64,000 bases of DNA from Elgaria multicarinata webbii (lineage: Eukaryota; Chordata; Lepidosauria; Squamata; Anguidae): contig NC_086192.1 in the NCBI RefSeq assembly GCF_023053635.1, positions 16,282,001 to 16,346,000 of the forward strand, given 5' to 3'. Below, piece after piece: positions 22,749 through 36,770 of this stretch (position 1 is its first letter; each line of letters opens with the position of its first letter). The position numbers and the translations under genes were made by a program. Below the pieces are notes generated by a model. It was given only the letters and a program-made list of their open reading frames with translations. It was not told where the DNA came from and ran no database searches.

Positions 22749-25700
22749 AGAATACAGAAACAAGAACAACAAGCATCACAGGGGAAAAGGCAAGGGAAAA
22801 CGCGTAAGAACTGCTAAGTCTTTCTTCCACCAGCTATTGTTCAATGACGCCCCATGGCAGGTTCCTACCTGATACAGCCGTCAAACGTCCCAGGCCGGAA
22901 GGGGATTCCCTGGCCCATATCTGCAAGGATCAAGTCTCCCTCCACATCCCTCTCCGTAGCCACATCTGTCCAGAATAGAGAAGCCAATAAGCGCTTGCCA
23001 TTTCCGCCTGATCTTACTAGCACAAGGGTTAAGGTTAGAGTTCGTGGGCCAGGAAGGTGGGCCAGGGAGGCCCTACTCACCCAGCATTGCAGAGCTGATG
23101 TCCAGGCCGACCCAACAGTGCCCCTGCTCGGAGATGTAATCGCCACTCAATCCAGAGCCACAGCTGACAGGAAAGAGCACAGGTAGAAAGAGCAAGGTGG
23201 TGGGTCAAGCGCGTCTCAGCCACATACAGCGAACAGTGGCGCTCACGAAATGCTCACTTTAGCTCACGAAATGCAGATGCCCCCAACGCAGTAGGAAGCA
23301 AACAGGCCCAGCGTCTGCACCTGGGACAGTGAACGACCCTTCCTTTCTTAATTTTAAAACCATTTTATCGTGTACGTGGTTGCAGACACTCGTTTTATTA
23401 TTTTGATTTTAAAAATCGATTCCCCTTCAACAAAAAAAGATGATGCTTATTCCCCAGTGAATGTATTTTGCGTCGGGGCAGAAGACGCAAACTCCATTTT
23501 ACCCCTGTTGTCATGATGGTGTTACGATTTCAGTTTAAAATGTGAAACGGCACGTGCTCCTGAGTATTTTGGAACAGGGTTGGCAAATAGATTTGACGGG
23601 GGGCAGGGGTGGTGTTGCTGAACGTATTAGTATTAGTAAATATTAGCTGTGTGCTTCCCAACTGACACATGGCTGTCTAAAGCCCCTCCTATGGAACTCC
23701 CTGCCTCTGGAGGTCAGACAGGCGGCAACTTCGTATTCCTTTCGGCGCCTCCTGAAAATGTCATTGATCCAGGAAGACTTTCCTTAACGACCAGCCACGG
23801 TTCACTTTTCATTTGCTTCTTCTAAAAATCAATTTTAAGGTGTTTTATTCTGTTTTTATTGTATTTTATCTTGTACACCGCTCTGAAATTTTGAATGGGG
23901 AGCGGTACATAAATATTGTAAATAAATAAAAAAGTAAGGCCATTATGTCCTGGGTCTAAAATTAACTAGCAATGGTTTGATTCAACGTAAGATGCGATAC
24001 GTTCGTCTGATTGGCTCTTTGCCTATTCAGTAGCAAAAGCCAACTCCTGCTGTCTGAAATAATGGCCGTTTCCTAAGACCGTATTCTCCCTTATGAGCCT
24101 GCTCGTGCTTTGAGACCTTCTGCAGAAGCCCTTCTTCCAGTCCCGCCATCTTCACAGGCACGCTTAGTAAGAACACGGGAGAGGGCCTTCTCGGTGGCTG
24201 CTCCGGAGCTCTGGAACTCTCTTCCCGGGGAAGCTAGGCTGGCTCCCTCCTTGATGGGCTTTCGGAAGCAGGCTAAAACTTGTTTGTCCCAGCAGGCCTT
24301 TGGAGAGTAATTTAGTTCTCCATCTATGTTAATGTCTTATAATTTTGTTTATATTTTAAACTTTCTTTCTTTTTTTACATTTCTTTTCCTATGTTTTAAA
24401 ATGTATGTTTTAAACTTTGTAAGACCACCTTGAGGCCCAGTACTGGGCAAAAAGCAGGATACAAATAAATAATAATAATAATAACAGGAGTTGGTCAGCT
24501 TCTGTCCAACTGTTGTTGTTGTTTTGGTGGGCTGTGGGACTATGCTGTCGTGATACTCCAGGGAACGGAATCGCAGCACGGACTAGAAAAATGAAACTCC
24601 TGCACTGGTGGATAAGAATGGGGGCGGGAGCAGCGACACCCCCCACGCCACAGTGCAGCAAGCTTACCCGACATCCAGCAAGAAACACGGACGGTCCTCC
24701 GGGAGACCCAACAATTCTACAGCCCGTTCGGACATCTGCGACTGAATCTCAATCATTCGAGAGCTGGAGAATAGAAGCACCCAGAAACAGGCGGTGAACA
24801 AAACCATGCCCAGGGGAGGATTCGCGTGGAGGTAAACGCATCAACGGGTCACCTTTTTTAGCCCTGCCTTTAAGGTGCAAGGGGATGAGGGCACACAAAG
24901 AACCAAGACTCGACGACAGCAAGAAGACACGTTCCATATTGAAAGCACACTCTTACGCTTGTTCATGCGGGGGGGGGGGAAAGTCCTACGCCTCCCAGCA
25001 TTCCCCAGCCAGCGCTGCTGGGAATTGTAGGACTTTTTTTCTGTCTATATAGAAATAGGGTTGCACTCTATGATGAGCAAGGCAGAAGCAACAAACTCCC
25101 TGCGTAGCTCTGCTGAAAAATCATTTAAAAATGATGGGGATTTTGTCCACAAGTAAGTATGGGCAGATGGAAGAGGCTGCTAAGAGCTATGGTAGCCTGG
25201 AGAACAGTCTCTCTACAGACCAGCACCACAATTCCTCCACCACCACCCAACTCCATAACTTAGTGTATAGCAACTGCCTTCCTAACAGGGGTGGGTAACA
25301 CACAGCCCTCAGCCATGTGCATCTCTCCCACCCATCCCACCCCTGAATTTGTGGCGGCAGCATCCCAAGACACAGTTCAGAGAATTCAACATCCCCCCCA
25401 CCCCGCTGTCGGCACACTGCTGATTTTCTGCATCACCTTCAGCAGTGGTTAGAGGCAGGGTGCGCCCCCCTCCCCCCCCAGTAAGAACAATACAGCTTCC
25501 CAACTCCCAGATGTCGCCCACCCCTGATTTAAATCAAGAACACACAGAGAGACGCACTGATTTTTCTCCTCCTGTCTCCTTTTCAGGAGTCAGATCCTCT
25601 CCATAGAGCCTTGGAATTCCATCCTGCAAGGCAATGTCCTCACTCTCCTCAAGCCTATTTCTGCGCAGCAGTATGTGCAAAACATGGTACACTGTGCCAG

Positions 25701-27350
25701 CCTGATGAATTTTACTGCCCATCGGTTTCTGCACTGGCTACTCACTGCATGTTTAAGTGATGCATGGTGTTTAAGACACAATATTCTTCTTAAAAAACAG
25801 ACACAAATAAGTTTAATAAAGAAACTGCCTTACTTGTGTGTATATTTCCGGGCTTCGGCTTCATCATAAAACTGGGGAAAGAAACAGAATCAAGGTTGAA
25901 TCAGGGAAACAACACAAGAGCCACCCTGCTAGAACAGACCAAAGGCTCAGCACAAAACCAACAGGACTGTTTATCCTTAGGAGGTGGAAACCCCAGAGTT
26001 ACACTAAAAATGGAGTTTCTGTTCAGCTATCACACAATTTCCCTTCTCATCCCGTTTTGTTTTTGTGTTGCGTCTTTTTAGACTGTAAGACTGCAGGCAG
26101 GCAGGGCCTTCTTTCTCTTGACTGCACATAAACCGCCCCAAGAGCCCTTTTTGACTGAGGAAGAGGATTAAAACACTTTAAAGAGATAAGAAATATCCCT
26201 GGATAGGTCTCCCCTCCTGCAATGAAATCCCTTGAGCCTCCTGGGGTGACAATGCTGCACTTCAGAGACTACAAGCTGCCAAGGGCGGTGCGCTCCACGG
26301 TGGGTGAAAAAGCACGGTGGAAAGAAGGATCAACGCCATCAGAAGAGTGCTGCTGGATCAGTCCCAGCTTGGACCAACGGGACAAGCGTCCTTCTTTCCG
26401 GCCGTGGCCAGCCAGAGGTCTCCAGGGAGCAAAGCCAGCAGGGCATGAAGGGGGGGGGAAGCTCTCCCCTGCTTCATCTCTCATTCCTGGAATCCAGAAA
26501 CTGGTAGACTGGCCCTGAAAATGGAAGCCCGACCTCACTATCGTACGATAGATCTCCATTCCCTAAGCTACTAGCCCTGATGGCGATCTGCTACCTCCAG
26601 GCTCAGAAGCAATATGTCTATATGCACCAGTTGCTGGGGAACATGGGTGGGAGAGTGCTGCTGCACTCACATCCTGCTTGTGGGCTTCCCATTTGGGGAG
26701 CTGGTGCTGCACAGGATGGACCCTCGGCCCGATCCAGCATTAGGGCTTTTCTTATATTCTAAGCAGGTGAGCTCCAGATGTGTTGGGCTTCAACTCCCAA
26801 CGTTCTAAGCCAGCACTGGCTGGGCATGATGGGAGTTGTAGTCCAACACACCAGGTTGTCAGGAGGTGTTACCTGGATCCCACCCAAGCTGGCCTCATTG
26901 CTGCAGGCGCTTCCCCCTTCTCCGCCCCCTTTATAACTTTCGGACTACAGTTCCTATCATCCCCACCCAGCAAAGCCACCGGTTGGTGTAGGCGTTTGAA
27001 AAGCCCCAAGTCAGACTTCTTCCAACCAGGATCACTCCAGAAATGTGGGACTACAACTCCCAGCATTCCTGACCCGCATTGGCTGGGGCTGATGGGAGTT
27101 GGGAGTCCAAAGCAGCTGTATCAACGGAGGGTCCTTCCTCAGGGGCAGCCTGGCTCAACCTGGGGCCCTCCAGAGGGGGTGGGACTACAACTCCCAGCAT
27201 CCCCCCAGCCAGCACAGGTCGGGGTGGTGGTGGTGGGGAGGCCCGCCCGCCCCCGGAGCTTCCCCTCCTGCCAGCGGCCCCGGCACCTCTCCGCTCCCTC
27301 ACCATTTCGGGGGGCCCGCGGTGCTCCGGCCTCCTGCCACAGGCCGCCAT
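17131..27350 (-). CDS. BUD23: 18S rRNA (guanine-N7) methyltransferase BUD23, last exon unresolved
   Basis: SAM-dependent methyltransferase that, with TRMT112, makes m7G in 18S rRNA during 40S assembly (also called WBSCR22). Exons in coding order are 27303-27350, 25834-25871, 24668-24763, 23081-23163, 22869-22965, 21838-21934, 21315-21365, 20565-20650, 19529-19574, 19093-19151 and 17135-17224. All phases agree and they give about 264 residues against 281 in human. Start: [16 protein letters not shown]. The SAM-binding motif I spans exons 3-4 (FLLDVGCGSGLSG, about residues 56-68). Later segments include [31 protein letters not shown] and [20 protein letters not shown]. Exon 11 gives [19 protein letters not shown]. 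The conserved C-terminal tail of about 17 residues (human ends GRKRKPRF) was not found with a good acceptor. The coordinate given runs to an in-frame TAA overlapping the last donor. Confidence 0.93.
17690..18290 (-). mobile_element. L2-type LINE ORF2 C-terminal region, antisense
   Basis: Read on the minus strand this is the end of an L2/CR1-clade ORF2, with degraded forms of the conserved HWLP and ALNG-type segments. Plus-strand markers are CAGCACTTTGAACTGCGCCC, AAGGGCAGCCCCAAGTAGAG and GTAGTCTAATCTGGAGATCT. It lies in the BUD23 intron between its last two found exons. Confidence 0.65.
18500..18605 (-). mobile_element. MIR-like CORE SINE, antisense
   Basis: CTCCCATTTCACAGTTGGGA, then GAAGTGAGGCCCAGAGAACG, then TTGCCCCGGGTGACCCGG, as in the MIR core and 3' part. 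Confidence 0.6.
19782..20272 (-). mobile_element. CR1 LINE 3' end, antisense, longest copy
   Basis: Begins AATCATAGAATAGCAGAGTT on the plus strand and runs through CAACCCCCTGCTCAATGCAG, GTTGTCCAGCTGCCTCTTGA and TTTTTCCTGATGTCCAG, on to CTCATGTCTCCCCTCCATCT and GACAAGCTGGAG. BUD23 intron. Confidence 0.92.
20351..20371 (+). repeat. CA microsatellite
   Basis: Short (CA)n run in a BUD23 intron, next to the CR1 copy. Confidence 0.85.
21740..21785 (+). repeat. TTCC/CTCC microsatellite
   Basis: Tandem CTTCC and CTCCC units close to the donor of the BUD23 exon at 21838-21934. Confidence 0.85.
22048..22218 (-). mobile_element. CR1 LINE internal 3' fragment, antisense
   Basis: CTGCACTCTGGGAGGATCGA, CCTCTGTGTGACAACCTTTT and CTCATGTCTCCCCTCAGCCT, without the terminal tail. 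BUD23 intron. Confidence 0.88.
22603..22750 (+). mobile_element. L2-like LINE 3' end with AAT tail
   Basis: TTAGATTGTAAGCCTATGCG, then GATGGTGCTATATAAATAAA, running into an (AAT)n tail at 22691-22747. The antisense form of the same end is at about 27905. Confidence 0.7.
23655..23938 (+). mobile_element. L2-type LINE 3' end
   Basis: TATGGAACTCCCTGCCTCTG (ORF2 C-terminal remnant), then TTTATTGTATTTTATCTTGT and GGGGAGCGGTACATAAATAT before an AATAAA-rich tail. BUD23 intron. Confidence 0.65.
24085..24485 (+). mobile_element. L2-type LINE ORF2 C-terminus and 3' end
   Basis: The plus-strand frame shows [20 protein letters not shown] and [14 protein letters not shown], the usual end of L2-clade ORF2, then an AT-rich 3' UTR and AATAATAATAA tail. 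It ends about 180 bp before a BUD23 exon. Confidence 0.75.
24985..25036. mobile_element. Short palindromic element
   Basis: GTCCTACGCCTCCCAGCATT faces GCTGCTGGGAATTGTAGGAC across a short CCCCAGCCAGC centre. Confidence 0.6.
26555..26765 (+). mobile_element. CR1-type LINE 3' end fragment, second subfamily
   Basis: CTAGCCCTGATGGCGATCTG, ACCAGTTGCTGGGGAACATG, CAGGATGGACCCTCGGCC and ATTAGGGCTTTTCTTATATT. Confidence 0.78.
26766..26868. mobile_element. Palindromic ZNF143-motif element, both arms kept
   Basis: TTCAACTCCCAACGTTCTAA faces GCATGATGGGAGTTGTAGTC, with outer arms CCAGATGTGTTGGGC and CCAACACACCAGG. BUD23 first intron. Confidence 0.65.
27043..27118. mobile_element. Palindromic ZNF143-motif element, both arms kept
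   Basis: GGACTACAACTCCCAGCATT faces GGGCTGATGGGAGTTGGGAG. Another half copy (GGACTACAACTCCCAGCATC) lies at about 27182, within 200 bp of the BUD23 start. Confidence 0.65.
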
Positions 27351-27642
27351 GTTTGTCCGCCTGCCTCCTACGTCACGCGTGTGCGACGCAAGCTCGGTCG
27401 CAGGCAAAGACGTACGAAACATGTAGAGGAGGCCGCGCCCCTGTGTACGAAACATGTAGAGGAGAGCCTGCTTCCGGGTTCAGCCTGTGCGGAGCTTCCC
27501 GACCAATCAGCGCGGGCGCCTGAGAGGGAGCGCGCGCGCACGCGGGCGGCGTCGCCGCCGATTGGCTGGCGCCCCCGCCGTGCTGCGCGCGCCGCTCGCT
27601 GAGGTGGCTGAGGCGCTCGGAGGCGGCGGCGGCGTCGGCAAG
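27351..27642. promoter_or_regulatory. Shared divergent BUD23/TBL2 promoter
   Basis: 292 bp separate the two start codons, which face away from each other. The DNA is CpG-rich. It carries a CRE-like TACGTCAC (27369-27376), an ETS-like CTTCCGGG near 27471, CCAAT at about 27502 and an inverse ATTGG at about 27561. A 20-bp exact direct repeat lies at 27412-27431 and 27445-27464. A YY1-like AAGATGGAGGC overlaps the TBL2 start. A bidirectional CpG promoter is inferred from this layout. Confidence 0.8.
27412..27464 (+). repeat. Exact 20-bp direct repeat in the divergent promoter
   Basis: GTACGAAACATGTAGAGGAG occurs at 27412-27431 and again at 27445-27464, a 33-bp period. Flanking bases differ, so the identity ends sharply. 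The repeat core ACATGT is itself palindromic. Confidence 0.9.
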
Positions 27643-30600
27643 ATGGAGGCGGCGTCGGGCTCGCTGGTGGCGGCGTCGCTGCTGCTGGGCGGCCTCGTGC
27701 TGCTGCTGCTGCTGCTCCTGCTGCGCCTGCGCGGCCCAGCGGAGGCCCGAGGGGAGGAGGCGGCGGAGCCCGGCGGCGGTGAGGGGGGAAGGGTGAGGGG
27801 GCGGGGCTTCACGGGGGCCACGCCCTCGTGGGGGGCGGGGCTTCAACAGGCCACACCCCCGCTGGGCTCTCCTTGCCTTTGCCCATCTGTGAAATGGGCG
27901 CCAGAGCCCAATAATAATAATAATAATAATAGAAATAATAATAATTAGTGTTGTTGGTGCTAAGATGTACAGTCTGTTAGTGAATGATGTATTGGAAAGT
28001 ATCTTTATTCCAATCCTAGACCCCAAAAGCTGGAATTTACATGCACTCAGCAAAGCAAGACTGTCCCTGCCCACACAGGCTGACCGTCTGAAAAGACAAG
28101 GCAGGCGAGGAAAAGCGACTGGGGGGGAAGAGGAAAAAATCAGCAGACTCAGCAGGGCTGGAGGGACAGCTCTGCATTGCCCCCTTATGTCTGTTGGGGG
28201 TGGGGGCAGTCCGAGGGGAGCAGGCCCTTGATGTTACCCAGATGGGGGGGGGGATATTTAAAATAAGTATAATATACTAGAAACAATACTAAAATACTAT
28301 ACAATAACATTACATTGGAAAGTCTGAGATACAGGCTGTGCAGGGTTTTGTGCTTGGTGGCAGCAGTGCCAACCGTCAATAATTAGAGTGGTGGTGCTAA
28401 CGACCCACCATCTTGCTCTTCCGCGCTGCCTCGGGGACAGAACAGGGGGGTGTCAGGTCAGCGGTGTTTGACTCTTGCCTGAATGATAAAACGTGTGTTT
28501 TTTAACGTCTTGCTTCCATTGTATTCTCCAGATCGGACTGTGAACGGCGACGCAGCCAGCAAAACGTCTCTCCTGAAGAAGCAGAAGCAGCAACAGCGCA
28601 TCCGGAAGGAGAAGCCGCAGCAACACACCTTCAGCCACCCGCTCCTGGCGGCGGCCCTCAAGGTGAGCCCTGCTGGCTCCGGAGGCCGGCGAACGCCCAC
28701 GTCAGGGGTGCAGCGTGTCTTTCAGCCCTGGGAGCCAAAGGGGCGAGAGCCGGAAAGTGGCGTCATGCTGTCGCGTAAAGCTCTGACTGCCCGTAACGCT
28801 GCCTTCAGAGAGGCACGGCAAGCTGATAGAGCAGAGGGGGGGGGAAAGGCAGGAAGGGGCGTGGCCCTCTGGGGATTGGGACCCTGTGCCTGAGGTGCCC
28901 CACCCCAAGGAGCTCACAGTCTAAAGCCAGGGGTGAGCCAGGTGTTTTGGCCTACGACTCCCATCAGCCTCAGCCAACGTGGTGATGGGAGTTGCAAGCA
29001 AAGACCGGAAGGCGACCAGTTTCCCTGCCCTGTCCTAAAGGGAAGCGGGGCCTTCATCCGGTGATGGGAGTGGGCCCTTCACGTTCCTTCTGAACCTTTG
29101 GAAAGGCCGGGCCCCTCTTCTCTTCTGTGGGGGCAAACCCTGCTGCCGTGTCGTGGGCAGGTCTTTGCTCCCTGGGGCGGCGCCCGCCCAGATGTCTCTC
29201 TGACCCTCTTGGTGTCCTGCAGGGCCACAGCGGGAGCGTCAGCTGCCTGGACTTCAGCAGCAATGGGAAGTACCTGGCGTCCTGCTCCGACGACCGCACG
29301 GTGCGCATCTGGAGCACCAAGGACTTCCTGGAGCGGGAGCACCGCTGCATGCGGGCCAACGTGGAGCTGGACCACGCCACCCTGGTCCGCTTCTACCCAG
29401 ACTCCAGGTGGGGCCGGGGAAGCAAATTCAGGCGCTAGATTCTCAGTTGCAAAGTTCAGCGGGCACAGTGGAGAGGTGCCCGGCTGCTGCTTCCTTCCCC
29501 GCCCCCCCCCCCCCCGACGGCCTCAGCAGAGACCTGCCTCTGCCCGGCTTTGGGATGCCGGGGGGGGTCGGAGGCCCCCATGCCACATCCTGCTCCGCCT
29601 TCTCACGCACATGTTAGGCTGAAGGCGCTGGGCTGAAGATGCTGGCGGCTGGTCTGCCCCCAAGCTGAGCTTACGGTGTTGGTATTACTATACAAAATCC
29701 CACCTTTCCCACCTAAGGCAGAAACAGCATCAGGAGGGTTATTTGCAATACGTTTGTGGACAGCGAGGCCGACGGTGAGAGGAAGGAGAGTCCTTTCCAA
29801 AGTGTGTTGGGCATAATAGAAGGGGGGGCTGGGCATGTAAGTGCCTTCCCCTCTTGCTGTTCCATAAGTACACAACGCCCTACGCAACTCGGGTTACCTC
29901 AAGGAATCTCGCCCCGCCTTGCCACCCTCCGAGGCCTTGATGATCCTCTTGTCCGTGCTGCAGCCTGTGGGTTTCCATTTGGCGACACGGAGAAGGGTCT
30001 TCTCTGCTGAGGCCCCTGCCTTGCAGAATGATCTCCCCTGAGGTGCGTCAGGTCTCAACGCTGGCGTGTTCGAGGCATTGTATCTGTTTGCTTCGGCTGT
30101 CTCCCAGGCCTGAGCTCTCCTTTGTACCAACCTCACGATAACATTGTCCGTGCATCTGTGTTGGGTTTTGTTTTTATTCTTTTGAAAACTGCTTTAGGGT
30201 TTGGTTTAAATGAGAAGCGGTATGTAAATACTGCTGCTCAGTGACCCAGCCCGTGCCTCCCCTTCCTTCATGCAGAGCTTTCGTGGTCTGGCTCGCCAAC
30301 GGCGACACCATCCGGTTCTTTAAGATCACGAAGAAAGAGGACGGCAGCTTCACATACGTGGCGGTTCCGGAAGAGTTCCCAAAGCACCACAAAGGCCCCG
30401 TCATCAACATTGGCGTGGCCGACACAGGTACGGACGCGGCGGAGAGGGTGCGATGGAGCTGCCTGGCTCACAGCCGCAGAGGTCGCAGACCGGCCAGACT
30501 CCCTCTTCATCGGAAAAAGCTCCTTGCTTGGCCTCCGAGGGACCTGTGGCTGCGTCAGCCATGGAAGGCCCCCAACCTTTGTCTCTGCCACCCCAGGGAA

Positions 30601-31792
30601 GTTCATCATGACGGCCTCCAGCGACACCACCATCCTCATCTGGGACATGAAGGGGGAAGTCCTGGCCACCATCAACACCAACCAAATGAACAACACCTTC
30701 GCAGCCGTGTCGCCGTGTGGGAGGTGAGGAACGCCGCTACGGCACGCCTGTCCTTCCCTGCACTCTGCTCGGGCAGCCAGCGGCCGGCATGCCTTCCCGT
30801 GTGCACCAGAGAGACGGAGGCGGCCGTTCATAGAGAAGGATTGAGAGCCGCTGAGAAGCAGCAGGGGGCTTGCCCAGTCTCATGTTCCTCTCCCCTCCTG
30901 CAGGTTCGTGGCCTCGTGCGGCTTCACCCCCGACGTGAAGGTGTGGGAAGTGTGTTTCAGCAAGAGCGGCGATTTCCGGGAGGTGACCAGGGCCTTTGAG
31001 CTGAAGGGGCACACGGCCGGCGTGTGTTCCTTCTCTTTCTCCAACGACTCCAGGCGGTGAGGAACGACCTTGTCAGCGCCACAGAATCGGCCTGGGCCCT
31101 GTGGTGCCCTGTGCTCACGTGTGCCCACGGAGACCTCTGTTGGTGGCCCACTAGGCTCCCTGCCCCCCCAGTTTTTAATTTTATTTCTTAAGTTTTTTAG
31201 TTTTTAACTGTGGGGCTGGCACACTGCGAAGCATGGTTTTGCATGCCGAAGAAAGAGCTCTCCCAGTCCTTTCACGCCCAAATCCAGCCCGCAATATCAT
31301 TTCCTCTCTCTCTCTCTCTCTCTCCTGCACAGGATGGCAACGGTGTCAAAGGACGGCACGTGGAAACTGTGGGACACGGACGTGGAATACAAGAAGCAGC
31401 AGGACCCGTACCTGCTGCTGACGGGGAAGTGCCAGGTGATGGAGCCGTGCCGCGTTGCGCTGTCTCCCGACGCCCGGGCGCTGGCCATCTCCAGCAGCAC
31501 CAACATCTTTGTTTACAACACCCAGCGGGGCGAGGAGGAGGAGCGCTTCGAGGCCGTCCACGGGGAGCACATAACGGACTTGGCCTTCGACGTGAGCAGC
31601 CGCTTCCTGGTGTCCTGCGGGGACCGGGCCATCCGCGTCTTCCACAACACGGCCGGCTACCGGGCCGTGGTGGAGGAAATGAAAGCCCTGCTCAAAAAGG
31701 CCACGAACGAGTCGACCAAGCAGAGACTGCAGCAGCAGATCGCACAGGCCCAGAGCGCCCTCGACGGCATCTATGGCCGGAGCAAAAACTGA
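27643..31792 (+). CDS. TBL2: Transducin beta-like protein 2
   Basis: ER-anchored WD-repeat protein linked to PERK signalling under ER stress. Exons are 27643-27778, 28532-28662, 29223-29407, 30276-30427, 30597-30723, 30904-31056 and 31333-31792. They give 447 residues, equal to human TBL2. Residues about 8-27 are a hydrophobic, leucine-rich membrane anchor. A basic segment follows (KKQKQQQRIRKEKPQQH), then WD repeats. Examples are GSVSCLDFSSNGKYLASC with VRIWSTKDF, FIMTASSDTTILIWDMKG, FVASCGFTPDVKVWEV, MATVSKDGTWKLWDTDVEY and FLVSCGDRAIRVFHNT. The C-terminus is a short predicted helix ending IYGRSKN. The start lies in the first CpG-rich exon, just after a YY1-like site. It is divergent from BUD23 and upstream of BCL7B, as in human apart from the missing MLXIPL segment. 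Confidence 0.97.
27905..28160 (-). mobile_element. L2-like LINE 3' end, antisense
   Basis: Starts with an AATAATAAT tail, then AGTGTTGTTGGTGCTAAGAT. It continues with TGTCCCTGCCCACACAGGCT, the reverse complement of the end seen at about 22603. TBL2 intron 1. Confidence 0.5.
28928..29012. mobile_element. Palindromic element
   Basis: GGCCTACGACTCCCATCAGC faces GTGATGGGAGTTGCAAGC, in TBL2 intron 2. Confidence 0.55.
29885..30238 (+). mobile_element. L2-type LINE ORF2 C-terminus and 3' end
   Basis: The frame shows TRRRVFSAEAPALQNDLP, a diverged form of the L2 ORF2 end, then GTTTTTATTCTTTTGAAAAC and GAGAAGCGGTATGTAAATAC. It ends just before TBL2 exon 4. Confidence 0.6.
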
Positions 31793-31868
31793 GCCCCCCG
31801 TTCCAGAGGGGGACAGGTTCTTCTGGGCAGACTCAGGGCTAGAATTGGAATCATGCAGGGCAAGAGCT

Positions 31869-31874
31869 AATAAA
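31869..31874 (+). terminator. TBL2: Poly(A) signal AATAAA for TBL2
   Basis: AATAAA lies 77 bp after the TBL2 stop, giving a very short 3' UTR. Confidence 0.75.
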
Positions 31875-32051
31875 AATGATTTTTGCACAACTCTGGCCCT
31901 CCCGGGGTTTCCTCAAAGCCCATCGGAGGAGGAGGAGGTGGCGGTGGCTTCGGTCTTGGTGGGAAGCTCAGGTGGGAGAGGCTGTGGTGGGCCCTGGTCC
32001 AGGCGGTCTTCCTCCCGTCCAGCCTGACCATTGGACCCCGAGGCAGGAGAC

Positions 32052-32310
32052 GGGCCGTAGCGCAGTGGGTAGAGAGCCCCTGCTGTGCTTGCGGAATCCC
32101 GAGCCGGATTCCCCGCAGCCTCTCCAGGGAGGGCTGGGAAAATCCCTGCCTCCAACCCTGGAGGGCCACAGCTGCCAGTCAGGGCCCACAATACTGGTCT
32201 CGATGGACCGAGGTGGCCGGGTTTGCATCATCGCTGCTGCCCACCATGGTTTATTTAACCACCATCGGCTAGCCCTAAAACCACCTGCACTCATAAATAA
32301 ATAAATAAAT
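32052..32310 (+). mobile_element. tRNA-derived SINE with AATAAAT tail
   Basis: The head GGGCCGTAGCGCAGTGGGTA is tRNA-like. The body has CTCTCCAGGGAGGGCTGGGA, CCCTGGAGGGCCACAGCTGC and ATACTGGTCTCGATGGACCG, and the tail is (AATA)n. The related antisense copy is at 61515. Confidence 0.75.
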
Positions 32311-33098
32311 GAGGAGCGCCTTGCTGGAGCATCCGCCTGCCGTTCTGTGCAACGATTCCAGCAGCGAGCAGCCCCTGCTGAGCAGTAGTCTAGCTCTGGC
32401 CCACCCTCAGCAGCCTTCCCTGACTTGATGCCCTCCGGATGCGATGAGCTGGAAGCCCTGCTGCCTGGAGCAGGCAGGGGGTTGTCGTCCAGCCCGTCCG
32501 GATTAACACTCGGTTGCAGGGAAGGCTGGCCGGATTTCACCCCTCTGCCATCACCGCATCGATGGAAAGGGCTCCAAGCTTGCCATTGAGAAAAGGGGTC
32601 ATGGTTCAAATATGGCGCAGCAGCGTTTGCGTGGAGGTCTCCGGGCTCATCCCGGTTATGAATGAGAACCGTTCAGCGACTGGCCAATTACACTTACCTG
32701 CTTGGAAATTTACAGAGCTCAACTCTGGACCATGTATAAAAATGGCGCTACAATTAAAACTATTAAACGTCGTGCCTCTGGGAACATACAGAGTGCAAGC
32801 AGGAAAATTACTGCGGGGACACGGCAGGAATATAGGAAGTGCTTTCCTTTGCTTAAGACCATCGGATACGTAGCGCAGTTGGGCCATAAGAGAATTTCCA
32901 AAACCCATCTATTGCGATGCCTTTTGCGTTATGGTGTAAATCAAAGCTGACGGAAAGTTTGCCGGTCTTGTCGCTGCCTCTCTTGGAGACCCAGGAGAGG
33001 AAAGTTGAACCTGCGAGATTTTGCATCTAAAAGCAGGAGCTCTACAAGCGAGTTGAGCCGCCTCCTTCGCCATTTTAGCCCACGTAAATGGCAAGAAA

Positions 33099-33409
33099 GC
33101 CTCTGCCTGCAGGCTCAATCCTATCTGTAGGGCTCAAGTCTAATAAAAACACATTATTATTACTATTATCATCATCATCATCATTACAAGCGTGCCTTTG
33201 AATGGTGCAAAGTTCACAGCCATTGCCCGCAGCCACAGTCTTATTTCCAGGGCTCAATTCTAGCAATAATAATAATAAGCGTGCCTTTGGGCATGTGCAA
33301 AGTTCACAGCCTTTTCCCGGAGTCTCAAAACTTCCTGTGGCTCAAAGCCAACTAAAATATATAGAAATGTTTTTACGACGCGTGTGCCCCTGCCCATGTG
33401 CAGAGTTCT
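33099..33409 (+). repeat. Three diverged tandem units upstream of BCL7B
   Basis: Units at about 33099-33218, 33219-33308 and 33309-33409. The first two end in GTGCAAAGTTCACA and carry GCGTGCCTTTG plus an internal AAT or ATT run. The third ends in the related ATGTGCAGAGTTC. Unit length is 90-120 bp. Confidence 0.75.
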
Positions 33410-33471
33410 CTTTCGTGGCAGGAGGCGGAGCGTGACTCAAGCAGGGAGCTTGGCTCCGCCCTCCTTACCGG

Positions 33472-36770
<3,299 letters not shown>

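Noticed and set aside
32702-32950. An 82-codon open frame in AT-rich intergenic DNA.
   Set aside because: No similarity I recognise, no splice or regulatory context, and it probably lies in a degraded repeat.
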